From: JAWHTC01 sp032586155
GTDB taxonomy: Bacteria; Pseudomonadota; Alphaproteobacteria; Rhodobacterales; Rhodobacteraceae
Length of the DNA: 64,000 nt
Direction of reading: 5' to 3'
Assembly: GCF_032586155.1 (NCBI RefSeq)
Contig: NZ_JAWHTC010000007.1
Span: 1-64,000, forward strand
Position 1 is the first letter of the stretch, and each line of letters starts with the position of its first letter. The notes beneath the pieces were generated by a model that worked only from the letters and a program-made list of their open reading frames with translations, was not told the DNA's origin and did no database searches. The position numbers and the translations under genes are program-made. Below, piece by piece: positions 45,036 through 53,243 of the stretch.

Positions 45036-45616
45036 AAGCCAAGATCAGGAAGCTGGTTGTGACGGTAGAGGAGACCCTGAGCGAAATGGGGCGTGAGATT
45101 ACACCGCCCACTCGCAAGGCAGTGGCAACGGCAGTGATCGAAAACCCGTTTGCCGGGCGCTATGAAGAGGATTTGAGCGAGTTGATGGAGATCGGTGCCG
45201 AGCTGGGTGGCTTGCTGGGCGAGCGCTGCGTGCTGGCGCTCGATATCACGCCGGAGGATGCGGAGAGCTATGGTAAATCGGCGATGGTCGGGGAAAACGG
45301 TGAGCTGGAACATGCCGCCGCAATCCTGCACCCGAAGCTAGGGGCGCCTCTTCGCAAGGCGGTTGAGAAGGGCGCGGCGCTGGTGCCGTCATCGAAGAAA
45401 ATGGGCAGCCCGGGGCAGGTATTGGACGTTCCGTTGGGGCACAAAGATGCAGCCTATGTGCGCAGCCATTTCGACGGGATCGAGGTGATGTTGAACGATG
45501 CGCCGCGGGCGAATGAAATCATGGTGGCCGTGGCCGTGACCGATAGCGGGCGACCCTTGCCGCGGGTTGGTGGGCTGGAAGCCAAGGATGCGGAAGGAAA
45601 GGATGGACTGAGGTAA
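45032..45616 (+). CDS. DUF1185 (AA_synth) family protein, copy 2
   Basis: This 194-residue protein is a paralogue of the preceding gene, with VATAVIENPFAGRYEEDL, GKSAMVGENGELEHA, VPSSKKMGSPGQVLDVPLGH, YVRSHFDGIEVMLNDAPRANEI and a DAEGKDGLR end. It overlaps copy 1 by four bases (ATGA), so the two are translated together and may form a hetero-oligomer or act on successive substrates. A hairpin of the conserved-loop family follows directly. Confidence 0.85.
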   Translation: MKAKIRKLVVTVEETLSEMGREITPPTRKAVATAVIENPFAGRYEEDLSELMEIGAELGGLLGERCVLALDITPEDAESYGKSAMVGENGELEHAAAILHPKLGAPLRKAVEKGAALVPSSKKMGSPGQVLDVPLGHKDAAYVRSHFDGIEVMLNDAPRANEIMVAVAVTDSGRPLPRVGGLEAKDAEGKDGLR

Positions 45617-45667
45617 AAGCCCCTGAAAGCGGCTCCCACCCGCCGACCCCGCGCTTTCAGGGGGCTT
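45617..45667. repeat. Hairpin family, copy D
   Basis: Fifteen pairs with one bulged G (45617-45631 with 45652-45667) enclose a 20-base loop with TCCCACCCGCCGACCCC, a diverged form of the loop in copies A-C. It starts at the stop of the second DUF1185 gene and could terminate or stabilise the operon transcript. The minus strand has only three full G runs, so the quadruplex is weaker. Confidence 0.65.
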
Positions 45668-45914
45668 GGTGGCCGAGTTTGGAGCTTTGCCACAAGTTGA
45701 GATCACAGGTGCCTCTCATTTCGGTGACAAGCCACCTGCCGAGCAATGGGCGGCGATTATTGGGGCAAGAGGAGGAGCCGAGGGTTGGTAATTTGCGTGT
45801 GAAAACGCGCTTTTTCGTGCCAACTCATGTCAATGATGAGAATTTCGGGGGATATTTCCCCGGGGAACCAGCGAGAACAGGCTGGAAATTCGTGTAACAA
45901 AAACAATATTTTAA

Positions 45915-45927
45915 TGTGCAACGCACA
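45915..45927. promoter_or_regulatory. Possible operator before the binding-protein gene
   Basis: TGTGC-AAC-GCACA is a perfect five-base inverted repeat 18 bases before the ATG. It differs from the palindrome at 38514-38524, so if both matter they need different regulators. Chance is not excluded. Confidence 0.3.
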
Positions 45928-45945
45928 CCTAAAGGGAGATGTGAC

Positions 45946-47160
45946 ATGCAAATGATACGACGCAAACTGCTGGGCGCGCTGGCAGCTCTGCCGATGCTGG
46001 GGATGATCCCCGGTGCGGCGCAGGCTGAGGGCAAGATCGTCATCGGCGAAATTAATTCCTATACCCGCCTTCCGGCGTTTACCGAGCCTTACAAGAAGGG
46101 TTGGACGCTGGCGATGGAAGAGCTGAATGCTGCGGGCGGTATTGATGGCCGGATGATCGAGGTGATCAGCCGCGATGATACCGGCGATCCCGCAACCGCG
46201 ATCCGGATTGCCGAGGAGCTGACCTCGAAAGAGGGGGCGGTGATGATCTTTGGCACCTTCCTGTCCAACATCGGGTTGGCCGTCGCGGATTTTGCCAAGC
46301 AGAAGGAAGTTCTGTTCCTGGCCAGCGAACCGCTGTCAGATGCGATCGTCTGGTCGAAGGGCAACAAGTATACCTACCGTCTGCGGCCTTCGACCCATAT
46401 GCAGGCGGCGATGCTGGCTGAACGGGCGGCGAAGCTGGGCAAGAAGAAATGGGCCACGGTGGCGCCGAACTATGCCTATGGCAAGGATGCGGTGGCCGCG
46501 TTCAAATCCGAGCTGACCAAGTTGCAGCCGGGCGTGGAGTTCGTCGAAGAGCAATGGCCGCCGGTGTTCAAGATCGATGCAGGCAGCACGGTGCGGGCGC
46601 TGGAAGCGTCGAAACCCGATGCGATCTTCAACGTGACCTTTGGCGGGGATCTGGCGAAGTTCGTACGCGAAGGCAGCCTGCGCTTCCTGTTTGAGGATCG
46701 CACGGTTGTATCCTTGCTGACCGGGGAGCCGGAATACCTGAACCCATTGGGCACCGAGGCGCCAGAAGGCTGGATCGTGACCGGCTATCCGCCGGAACAG
46801 ATCGAGACGGACGAGCACAAGGCGTTCATGGCGGCCTATGAGGCGCGCTGGGGTGAGGCACCCAAGACCGGGTCGATTGTCGGTTATAACTCGATGCTGG
46901 CGATCAAGGCGGTGTTGATGAAGGCCGGATCGGTGGAAACCGAGGCGCTGCTGGCGGCGATGGAAGGGCTGGAAATTCCGACGTCCCCAACCGGGCCGTT
47001 CATGTTCCGGGCGGCAGATCACCAGTCGACCATGGGGGCCTATGTGGGTCTGACCACGCAAAAGGATGGTATGGGCATGATGACCGACTGGGCCTATGCC
47101 GACGGGGCGGATTACCTGCCGAGTGAAGAAGAGGCGGCCAAGCTGCGGCCGGCCGAATAA
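45946..47160 (+). CDS. LIV-type ABC importer, periplasmic binding protein
   Basis: This 404-residue protein has a signal peptide MQMIRRKLLGALAALPMLG...AQA, cleaved near residue 28, and a type I periplasmic binding domain (IVIGEINSYTRLPAFTEPYK through a C-terminal TQKDGMGMM). The twin arginine resembles a Tat signal. It captures the substrate for the permease downstream. In this family ligands range from amino acids to aromatic acids. AAAGGGAGA supports the start. A strong terminator follows it. Confidence 0.9.
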   Translation: MQMIRRKLLGALAALPMLGMIPGAAQAEGKIVIGEINSYTRLPAFTEPYKKGWTLAMEELNAAGGIDGRMIEVISRDDTGDPATAIRIAEELTSKEGAVMIFGTFLSNIGLAVADFAKQKEVLFLASEPLSDAIVWSKGNKYTYRLRPSTHMQAAMLAERAAKLGKKKWATVAPNYAYGKDAVAAFKSELTKLQPGVEFVEEQWPPVFKIDAGSTVRALEASKPDAIFNVTFGGDLAKFVREGSLRFLFEDRTVVSLLTGEPEYLNPLGTEAPEGWIVTGYPPEQIETDEHKAFMAAYEARWGEAPKTGSIVGYNSMLAIKAVLMKAGSVETEALLAAMEGLEIPTSPTGPFMFRAADHQSTMGAYVGLTTQKDGMGMMTDWAYADGADYLPSEEEAAKLRPAE

Positions 47161-47174
47161 CAAGGTAAATATGG

Positions 47175-47205
47175 ATCGGGGCGGCGCAAGCCGCCCCGAT
47201 TTTTC
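47175..47205 (+). terminator. Strong intrinsic terminator after the binding-protein gene
   Basis: ATCGGGGCGGC (47175-47185) and GCCGCCCCGAT (47190-47200) form a perfect 11-bp stem capped by the tetraloop GCAA, followed by TTTTT. It lies between the binding protein and permease genes, so the permease is expected at lower levels. Confidence 0.9.
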
Positions 47206-47239
47206 GCACATAGTCGCGATGTGACGGGGGACGGGACGC

Positions 47240-49093
47240 ATGGGATTTTACTTTGCGCAATTGCTGACCGGGCTGGCCAATGCGTCGTCCCTATTCCTGA
47301 TTGCCTGCGGGCTGTCGATCATTTTCGGGGTCACGCGGATCGTCAACTTTGCCCATGGCTCGTTTTACATGATCGGCGCCTACCTAGCCTATACGTTGGT
47401 CACCACGCTGCCACATGGCATTTTCGGGTTCTGGTTCAGCGTAGTCGTGGCGGCGTTGATCGTTGGCGTGGTGGGCTTGTTGATCGAGCTGACCATCCTG
47501 CGGCGGATTTACCATGCGCCAGAGCTGTTCCAGCTGGTGGCGACCTTTGGCGTGGTGCTGATTATCCAGGACGTGGCGCTGGCGATCTGGGGGGCGGAGG
47601 ACCTGTTGGGGCCGCGCGCGCCGGGGCTGGACCGGGCCGTGCGGATCATGGGCGAGCCGATTCCGGAGTATGACCTTGCCCTGATCCTCATCGGGCCGCT
47701 GGTGCTAGCCGGCATTTGGGTTTTGTTTCATCGCACCCGCTGGGGTGTGTTGGTGCGGGCAGCGACACAGGATCGCGAGATGGTCGATGCGCTGGGCGTC
47801 AATCAAGCGTGGCTGTTTTCCGGTGTCTTTGTGCTCGGGTCGGCGCTGGCGGGGCTGGGCGGCGCGTTGCAAATCCCGCGCGAGGCGGTGAGCCTGCAAA
47901 TGGATCTGAGCGTGATCGGCGAGGCCTTTGTCGTGGTGGTGATCGGCGGCATGGGCAGTGTGGCCGGGGCCTTCGTGGCGGCGGTTTTGATCAGCGTGCT
48001 GAATGCCTTTGCGATTTTGGTATTCCCGCAGATTTCGATCGTGTTGCCTTTCGTGGTGATGGCGGTGGTGCTGATCGTGCGGCCCTATGGGTTGTTTGGC
48101 AAACCGGGCAGCGAGCATGGCGGAGCGGAGGAGCCAGAGCAGCCTTTGCGCCTGTTGTCGCCACAGGCCACAATGGTTTTGATGGCGCTGGTAATGGTGC
48201 TGGCCGCAAGCCCGGCGGTGGTGAGCGAGTTTTCCACGACCTTGCTGGTCGATGTGATGGTGGCGACGCTGTTTGCCGTGAGCCTGCATTTCATGATGGG
48301 ACTGGGCGGCATGGTGTCGTTCGGCCATGCGGCCTATTTCGGCGTTGGCGCCTATGGCGCGGCAATGACGGTGAAGTACCTTGGGCTTGGGATGCTGCCC
48401 GCGATGGCGATCGGACCTCTGGCGGCTGCCGGAGCCGCACTGGTGTTCGGCTGGTTCTGTGTGCGGCTTAGCGGGGTTTACCTTGCCATGCTGACATTGG
48501 CCGCTGCGCAGATCCTGTGGGGCGTGACGTTCCAATGGCAGGAGTTTGCAGGTGGCGACGACGGTATTCTTGGGGTGTGGCCTGACAAGTGGGCGAGCGA
48601 TGACTGGATCTATTTCTATGTCGCCTTTGTCCTGTGTGTCGGCGGTATATGGTTGATGCGGCGGGTGGCGCATGCGCCGTTCGGATACGGTTTGCGGGGC
48701 ATTCGCGATAGCGCAATACGCGCCGAGGCGCTTGGTATGGATGTGAAGTTTCACCAATGGATGGGGTTCACTCTGGCCGGAGCTGTGGCGGGTTTGGCAG
48801 GGGCGGTCTTTGCCTTTTCCAAGGGATCGGTTTTCCCGGATGTTCTGGGGATCGGGCAGTCGGTCGATGGGTTAATCATGGTGCTATTGGGCGGCATCCA
48901 TGCGCTGGCCGGACCGATCTTTGGTGCCGGGGTATTCGTTTTGATCGAAGACTGGGTTCTGAAGCTGGATTACTGGCGGTTCATTTTCGGGGCGATCATA
49001 TTGTTGGTTGTCCTGCTGGCACCCGACGGGGTGGCCGGTGGGGTGGATCGGCTGTTGCGGGCGCTGGGGCTGCGCAAGGAGCGTGAGTCATGA
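47240..49093 (+). CDS. Fused LivH-LivM permease of a LIV-type importer
   Basis: This 617-residue protein joins the two permease subunits that are usually separate. Residues 1-290 are LivH-like (IVNFAHGSFYMIGAY, VVVIGGMGSVAGA), and from about 330 follows a LivM-like part (GMVSFGHAAYFGVGAYGA, GIRDSAIRAEALGMD). About 16 helices are visible. It translocates the ligand across the inner membrane. It overlaps LivG by four bases. Confidence 0.92.
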   Translation: MGFYFAQLLTGLANASSLFLIACGLSIIFGVTRIVNFAHGSFYMIGAYLAYTLVTTLPHGIFGFWFSVVVAALIVGVVGLLIELTILRRIYHAPELFQLVATFGVVLIIQDVALAIWGAEDLLGPRAPGLDRAVRIMGEPIPEYDLALILIGPLVLAGIWVLFHRTRWGVLVRAATQDREMVDALGVNQAWLFSGVFVLGSALAGLGGALQIPREAVSLQMDLSVIGEAFVVVVIGGMGSVAGAFVAAVLISVLNAFAILVFPQISIVLPFVVMAVVLIVRPYGLFGKPGSEHGGAEEPEQPLRLLSPQATMVLMALVMVLAASPAVVSEFSTTLLVDVMVATLFAVSLHFMMGLGGMVSFGHAAYFGVGAYGAAMTVKYLGLGMLPAMAIGPLAAAGAALVFGWFCVRLSGVYLAMLTLAAAQILWGVTFQWQEFAGGDDGILGVWPDKWASDDWIYFYVAFVLCVGGIWLMRRVAHAPFGYGLRGIRDSAIRAEALGMDVKFHQWMGFTLAGAVAGLAGAVFAFSKGSVFPDVLGIGQSVDGLIMVLLGGIHALAGPIFGAGVFVLIEDWVLKLDYWRFIFGAIILLVVLLAPDGVAGGVDRLLRALGLRKERES

Positions 49094-49857
49094 GTGTGCT
49101 GGAGGTGCGTGGCCTGTCGAAAAGCTTTGGTGGGTTGGTGGCGGTCGATGATGTTTCCTTTGATCTGCGCAAGGGGGAGTTTTTGGCATTGATCGGGCCC
49201 AACGGAGCGGGCAAGACCACCTGTTTCAACATGCTGGGGGGGTATTTGCGACCCGATGCCGGGTCGGTGAAGCTGAGCGGGCAGGAATTGGTCGGGTTGC
49301 GACCTCGGCGGATCGTGCGGATGGGGGTGGGGCGGACCTTCCAGATCACCCGGACCTTCCTGTCAATGACGGTGCGCGAGAACGTGCAGATGGCGTTGAT
49401 CGCACATCACAAGCGGGTCTTTGACATGGTGAGCCGGGCGACGCGGCTTTACGTCGGGGAGGCGGATGCGCTTTTGGACCTGGTTTCAATGAAGGACCAG
49501 GGAGATCGGGCCTGTTCGGAATTGGCCTATGGCGATTTGAAACGGCTGGAGTTGGCGATTGCGCTAGCGCATGAGCCGGCTTTGTTGTTGATGGACGAAC
49601 CGACGGCAGGCATGGCGCCAAGCGAGCGGGTGGAACTGATGGAGCTGACCGCCGGGATCGTGGCCGAGCGCGGGGTGAGCGTTCTGTTTACCGAGCATGA
49701 CATGGATGTGGTTTTCGCCCATGCGCATCGCATTCTGGTGCTGAACCGTGGCGCGCTGATCGCCGAGGGGACCGGTGACGAGATTCGGGAAAATGCGCTG
49801 GTTCAGGAGGTGTATCTGGGCGGGGGTACGGTGTTCGGGGAGGTGGGTCATGCTTGA
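49090..49857 (+). CDS. livG: LIV-type importer ATPase (LivG)
   Basis: This 255-residue ATP-binding subunit has Walker A GPNGAGKTT, Walker B LLLMDEPTAGMAPSE and the LivG-type extended helical insert. The signature motif is replaced by ACSELAYGDLKR, the degenerate form usual in LivG proteins. ATGA overlap with the permease and an eight-base overlap with livF show tight coupling. Confidence 0.93.
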   Translation: MSVLEVRGLSKSFGGLVAVDDVSFDLRKGEFLALIGPNGAGKTTCFNMLGGYLRPDAGSVKLSGQELVGLRPRRIVRMGVGRTFQITRTFLSMTVRENVQMALIAHHKRVFDMVSRATRLYVGEADALLDLVSMKDQGDRACSELAYGDLKRLELAIALAHEPALLLMDEPTAGMAPSERVELMELTAGIVAERGVSVLFTEHDMDVVFAHAHRILVLNRGALIAEGTGDEIRENALVQEVYLGGGTVFGEVGHA

Positions 49858-50551
49858 GGTAACGGGCCTGACGGCGCGCTATGGCCGGGCGCAGATCCTG
49901 AACGGGGTGTCGCTTGACCTGAAAGGCCACGAGGTCGTGGCGCTGTTAGGGCGCAACGGTGCAGGCAAGACCACGACGATGAAATGCATCATGGGGCTGC
50001 TCGAGACCAAGACCGGAGAGATCCGCTATGACGGGCAGTCGCTAATGAAGCTGCCGCCGCATATGATCTGTCGGGCGGGGCTGGGTTATGTGCCCGAGGA
50101 GCGGCGGATTTTCCCGGACTTGACGGTTGAGGAGAACCTTGAGGTGGGACAACGGCCGGCGCGCGAGGATGCACCGGAGTGGAGCCGCGAGCACCTTTTC
50201 GAGCTGTTTCCCAACCTGGCGGAGCGGCGCAGCAACCTGGGCAAGCAGCTGTCGGGAGGGGAGCAGCAGATGCTGACGATTGCGCGCACATTGATGGGCA
50301 ACCCCAAGGCGGTGCTGCTGGATGAACCCAGCGAGGGGATTGCGCCGGTGATCGTGGAACAGATGGCGCGGGTGATTGCCGAGCTGAAAAGCGAAGGGCT
50401 GTCGGTGCTCTTGAGCGAGCAGAACCTGCATTTTGCCCGCGCGGTGTCGGATCGGGCAATCATTATCGAGAAGGGTGCCGTCGTCTACGAGGGTGGATTT
50501 GACGAGTTGGACGCAAACCCCGAGATTTCGCAGCAATATCTGGCGGTTTAG
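49850..50551 (+). CDS. livF: LIV-type importer ATPase (LivF)
   Basis: This 233-residue ATPase has Walker A GRNGAGKTT, LSGGEQQMLTIAR signature and VLLDEPSEGIAP. It pairs with LivG to power the importer. ATG 49850 was chosen because the protein family begins MLEVTGLxxxYG and GGAGGTGGG lies upstream. The MarR gene follows after two bases. Confidence 0.93.
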   Translation: MLEVTGLTARYGRAQILNGVSLDLKGHEVVALLGRNGAGKTTTMKCIMGLLETKTGEIRYDGQSLMKLPPHMICRAGLGYVPEERRIFPDLTVEENLEVGQRPAREDAPEWSREHLFELFPNLAERRSNLGKQLSGGEQQMLTIARTLMGNPKAVLLDEPSEGIAPVIVEQMARVIAELKSEGLSVLLSEQNLHFARAVSDRAIIIEKGAVVYEGGFDELDANPEISQQYLAV

Positions 50552-50553
50552 AG

Positions 50554-50973
50554 ATGGCAGAGAAGGGCTATATTCTGGATGCACAGGTTGGCTATCTATT
50601 GCGCTTGGCCAGCCAGCGCCACGCGGCGATTTTCCAGGCCCATGCGGTTGACGGGTTGACCGCGCAGCAATTCGCCGCGTTGGTGCGTATCGGCGAGGTG
50701 GGACAGGTGTCGCAGAACCGGTTGGGCCGGGCCGCGGCAATGGATGTGGCAACGATCAAGGGGGTGGTCGACCGGCTGCGCGACAAGGGGTTGGTGAATG
50801 CCGAAAAGGACCCGGAGGACAAGCGGCGGGTTCTCATATCGTTGAGCCCGGCCGGATCAGCGCTACTTGAAGCCATGACGGCGCAGGGCCACCGGATCAG
50901 TCGCGAAACGCTGGAACCGCTGACGGAAGAGGAAAGTGCGACGCTTTTGGAACTGCTGCGCCGGCTGACCTGA
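50554..50973 (+). CDS. MarR family transcriptional regulator
   Basis: This 139-residue protein has a winged helix with SQNRLGRAAAMDVATIKGVVDRLRDKGLV and the wing DPEDKRRVLISL. It is the last gene of the importer transcript and the natural candidate to sense the imported compound or an intermediate. MarR-type NicR regulates nicotinate catabolism in Pseudomonas putida, a suggestive parallel only. The start is two bases after livF, within coupling distance. Confidence 0.9.
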   Translation: MAEKGYILDAQVGYLLRLASQRHAAIFQAHAVDGLTAQQFAALVRIGEVGQVSQNRLGRAAAMDVATIKGVVDRLRDKGLVNAEKDPEDKRRVLISLSPAGSALLEAMTAQGHRISRETLEPLTEEESATLLELLRRLT

Positions 50974-51073
50974 GGAAATCTGCAGCTGTGCTTGATTTGC
51001 TAGGGTGTTATGCGTCACGCTGATCCTAATTTCGACTCGTACAATGACTATTTCCAGTTCTGGTGGTGTCGCC

Positions 51074-52072
51074 ATGAGAGCAATTGTTCCATTCCTGGCC
51101 GTGTTCGCAGCGTTGTCGGCTTGTGACCAAGCAGCGGTGAACCTTGGCATGAAAAATCCGTCCGGTGCGGAAATCGGCACCTGTGTCGGCTCGTCCGCCC
51201 CGTCCTGCCGGTTCCGCAACAGCCCGGTGCGGCTGGAGCAGCAGGCGGTGCGCCTGCCGGGTCGGAAACTGCCGTTTTTCCCGATCGCGGAAGAGCTGGA
51301 ATTCGTTGACGCGTCAAACCGAAGCTGGATCGCGCCGTCGAAAACCCTGACCGACGGGGCATCGATCCCGCGCATCTTCGTGTCGATTGTCGGCAATCCG
51401 ACCTCGCAGGAATTTACTAATGCGGCGGCGATCCATGACGCCTATTGCGGGGTTGGAAACGAGGCTGGGCCGAAATTCCACACCGCCGAATGGCGGTCGG
51501 TACACCGGATGTTCTATGACGCGTTGCGGGTCGGCGGCACCCCCGAGACCAAGGCCAAGATCATGTATGCCGCCGTCTATATCGGCGGGCCGCGTTGGGG
51601 CGGGGTGCGCCAAGGTGGCGGAAACGGCGTTGCCCGCGATACCGTGTCGGACTGGACAAGTGTGTCGGTTTGGAACGGCGATCGGGGTCAGGTATGGCGT
51701 CGGGATATGCCGGTAGTCGACGGTGCCGGCAGGTATCGGCGGGACGCTGACGATACGGCGGGCAACGCGGGCCTGTCACCGGGGGCACTGAGGCAAGTGT
51801 TGCGCAAGACGATCGGTTTCATCGAGAGCCGCAATCCGACTTTGCCGGAGATCGAGAGCTTTGCCGATGCTTCGCTGAGCCAGGCGGTCGGGGTCAGCGA
51901 TGTCGGCGGCGAACAGGATGATGGCGCATCCGACACCGGCAATCAATCGCCCGTGGGCGATCCGACAACTGGTGCTCCGGTGGGTGATCCCACCGTGGGT
52001 GCGCCGGGCACCGGGGCCTCGACGGCGCCGGCAATCGGGGGCACCCCGGCGGACCCGGCGGGGACAATCTGA
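51074..52072 (+). CDS. DUF1353 lipoprotein
   Basis: This 332-residue protein begins MRAIVPFLAVFAALSACDQ (lipobox with Cys17). DUF1353 spans about residues 70-180: W-x-P, TDGASIPRIFVSIVG and AAAIHDAYCG. The family occurs in phages and bacteria, with no known activity, though the His-Asp pair suggests metal binding. The C terminus is a low-complexity tail of repeated GDPTxGAP units. ATG 51074 is the start that gives a lipoprotein signal. Confidence 0.8.
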   Translation: MRAIVPFLAVFAALSACDQAAVNLGMKNPSGAEIGTCVGSSAPSCRFRNSPVRLEQQAVRLPGRKLPFFPIAEELEFVDASNRSWIAPSKTLTDGASIPRIFVSIVGNPTSQEFTNAAAIHDAYCGVGNEAGPKFHTAEWRSVHRMFYDALRVGGTPETKAKIMYAAVYIGGPRWGGVRQGGGNGVARDTVSDWTSVSVWNGDRGQVWRRDMPVVDGAGRYRRDADDTAGNAGLSPGALRQVLRKTIGFIESRNPTLPEIESFADASLSQAVGVSDVGGEQDDGASDTGNQSPVGDPTTGAPVGDPTVGAPGTGASTAPAIGGTPADPAGTI

Positions 52073-52198
52073 TCCGTGCCTGCGAAGGCGTTCAAGGATG
52101 GGTTTTGGCGGTATCTTTTCTGACGCAGATCAAGGACCGGTTTTGTTCAGTTCGGCAATGTCGCGTCGAACGCGGAATCAAAATACGGAGGGACAGAC

Positions 52199-52378
52199 AT
52201 GTTCCTGGTCTTCATTGTGCATTTGTTTTTGGGGGCAACCCTTGCCGGAAGCGCCGTCGTGGCGGGGCTGACCATGGGGTATGACACGATGCAGCCGGTG
52301 ATCGTCGCGGCGTTGATCGGATGGGTCATCTCGATCCCGGCGACCTTCTATGTCGCCAAATTGATCCGGAGCCTCTGA
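52199..52378 (+). CDS. 59-residue membrane protein
   Basis: This short gene starts MFLVFIVHLFLGATLAGSAV with GGAGGG nine bases upstream, and has two hydrophobic helices (about residues 1-25 and 33-55) ending AKLIRSL. Similar short proteins occur in Rhodobacteraceae and have often been annotated as CTP synthetase in error. It lies 11 bases from the stop of the converging hydrolase gene. Function unknown. Confidence 0.75.
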   Translation: MFLVFIVHLFLGATLAGSAVVAGLTMGYDTMQPVIVAALIGWVISIPATFYVAKLIRSL

Positions 52379-52389
52379 ACCGGTTCACG

Positions 52390-53157
52390 TCAGCCGCCCG
52401 TATGGGCGAGCCAGCCGCGCACAGCGGCTTCGAATTCGCGCGGTTTTTCGGCGTGCAGCCAATGCCCTGCGCCCGGTATTTTTGCAAACCGCGCCTTGGG
52501 AAAGAGGTGTCTGATCCGGGCGCGGTGTTCCTGCGTGACATAGTCGGACGTGCCACCTGACAGGAACAGGGTCGGGCCGTCGAACTGCGCTTCGATATCG
52601 GGGAAAGACAGAATGCCCGGCATTTCGCGGTCGAGCACGTCGAGATTGAGCCGCCAGCGTTTTTCGGCCACATCCAGCGATTGCAGGAAGAAAGGCACCA
52701 GCGATGGGTCTTCGACCAGGGGTTCAAGCTGTTGGGCGGCGTCGGACCGTTTCTCGACGCGCGACAGATCGACCTGGCGCATGGCTGCGATGTTGTGGGC
52801 CTGGGTATGGCCATAGGCGACGGGTGCGATGTCGGCCACGATCAGGCGGTTCACCAGGTCGGGTCGCGTCAACGCCAGCATCATCGATGATTTGCCGCCC
52901 ATAGAGTGGCCCATCACGTCAATGGGGGCGCCAAGATGTTTGGCGACCTCGGCCAGATCGCCGGCCATGTCGGCATAGCTTTGGGTCTCGAAAAGCGGGG
53001 ATTGCCCATGGTTGCGCATGTCAACCGCGACCACCTGGCGTTCCTCCGACAGGCGTTTGGCGATGACGCCCCAGTTGCGGCCAGAGCCAAACAGGCCGTG
53101 GGCGATCAGCAGGGGCGGAGTGGTGGTCGGGGCGCCATGGGCAATGGTGTTGAGCAT
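52390..53157 (-). CDS. Alpha/beta-fold hydrolase (YbfF-like esterase)
   Basis: This 255-residue protein has the nucleophile elbow GHSMGG, oxyanion LLIAHGLFGSGRNW, and the C-terminal catalytic His in GAGHWLHAEKP. It should hydrolyse an ester or acyl-CoA. ATG 53157 gives the family N terminus MLNTIAHG; an in-frame ATG four codons upstream is as likely. Confidence 0.9.
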   Translation of the reverse strand: MLNTIAHGAPTTTPPLLIAHGLFGSGRNWGVIAKRLSEERQVVAVDMRNHGQSPLFETQSYADMAGDLAEVAKHLGAPIDVMGHSMGGKSSMMLALTRPDLVNRLIVADIAPVAYGHTQAHNIAAMRQVDLSRVEKRSDAAQQLEPLVEDPSLVPFFLQSLDVAEKRWRLNLDVLDREMPGILSFPDIEAQFDGPTLFLSGGTSDYVTQEHRARIRHLFPKARFAKIPGAGHWLHAEKPREFEAAVRGWLAHTGG

Positions 53158-53243
53158 GTCGTCAGCCATAGCGTCAAGGGGATGGCAGGGCAATTACCGG
53201 AATCTGGATGCAGGGCGGTTCAGGAGAGGGTAATCTGTTCGCC

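Larger units (their letters stand above)
45617..45945. other. Gap between the DUF1185 genes and the importer
   Basis: The gap holds hairpin copy D, about 230 bases with no supported gene, and a promoter region with the small palindrome TGTGC-AAC-GCACA at 45915-45927. AAAGGGAGA at 45931-45939 is the ribosome binding site of the binding-protein gene. Confidence 0.45.

Noticed and set aside
51940..52040. Short direct repeats considered as a CRISPR-like or tandem array
   Set aside because: They encode the GDPTxGAP tail of the lipoprotein in frame; units are too short and without spacers.
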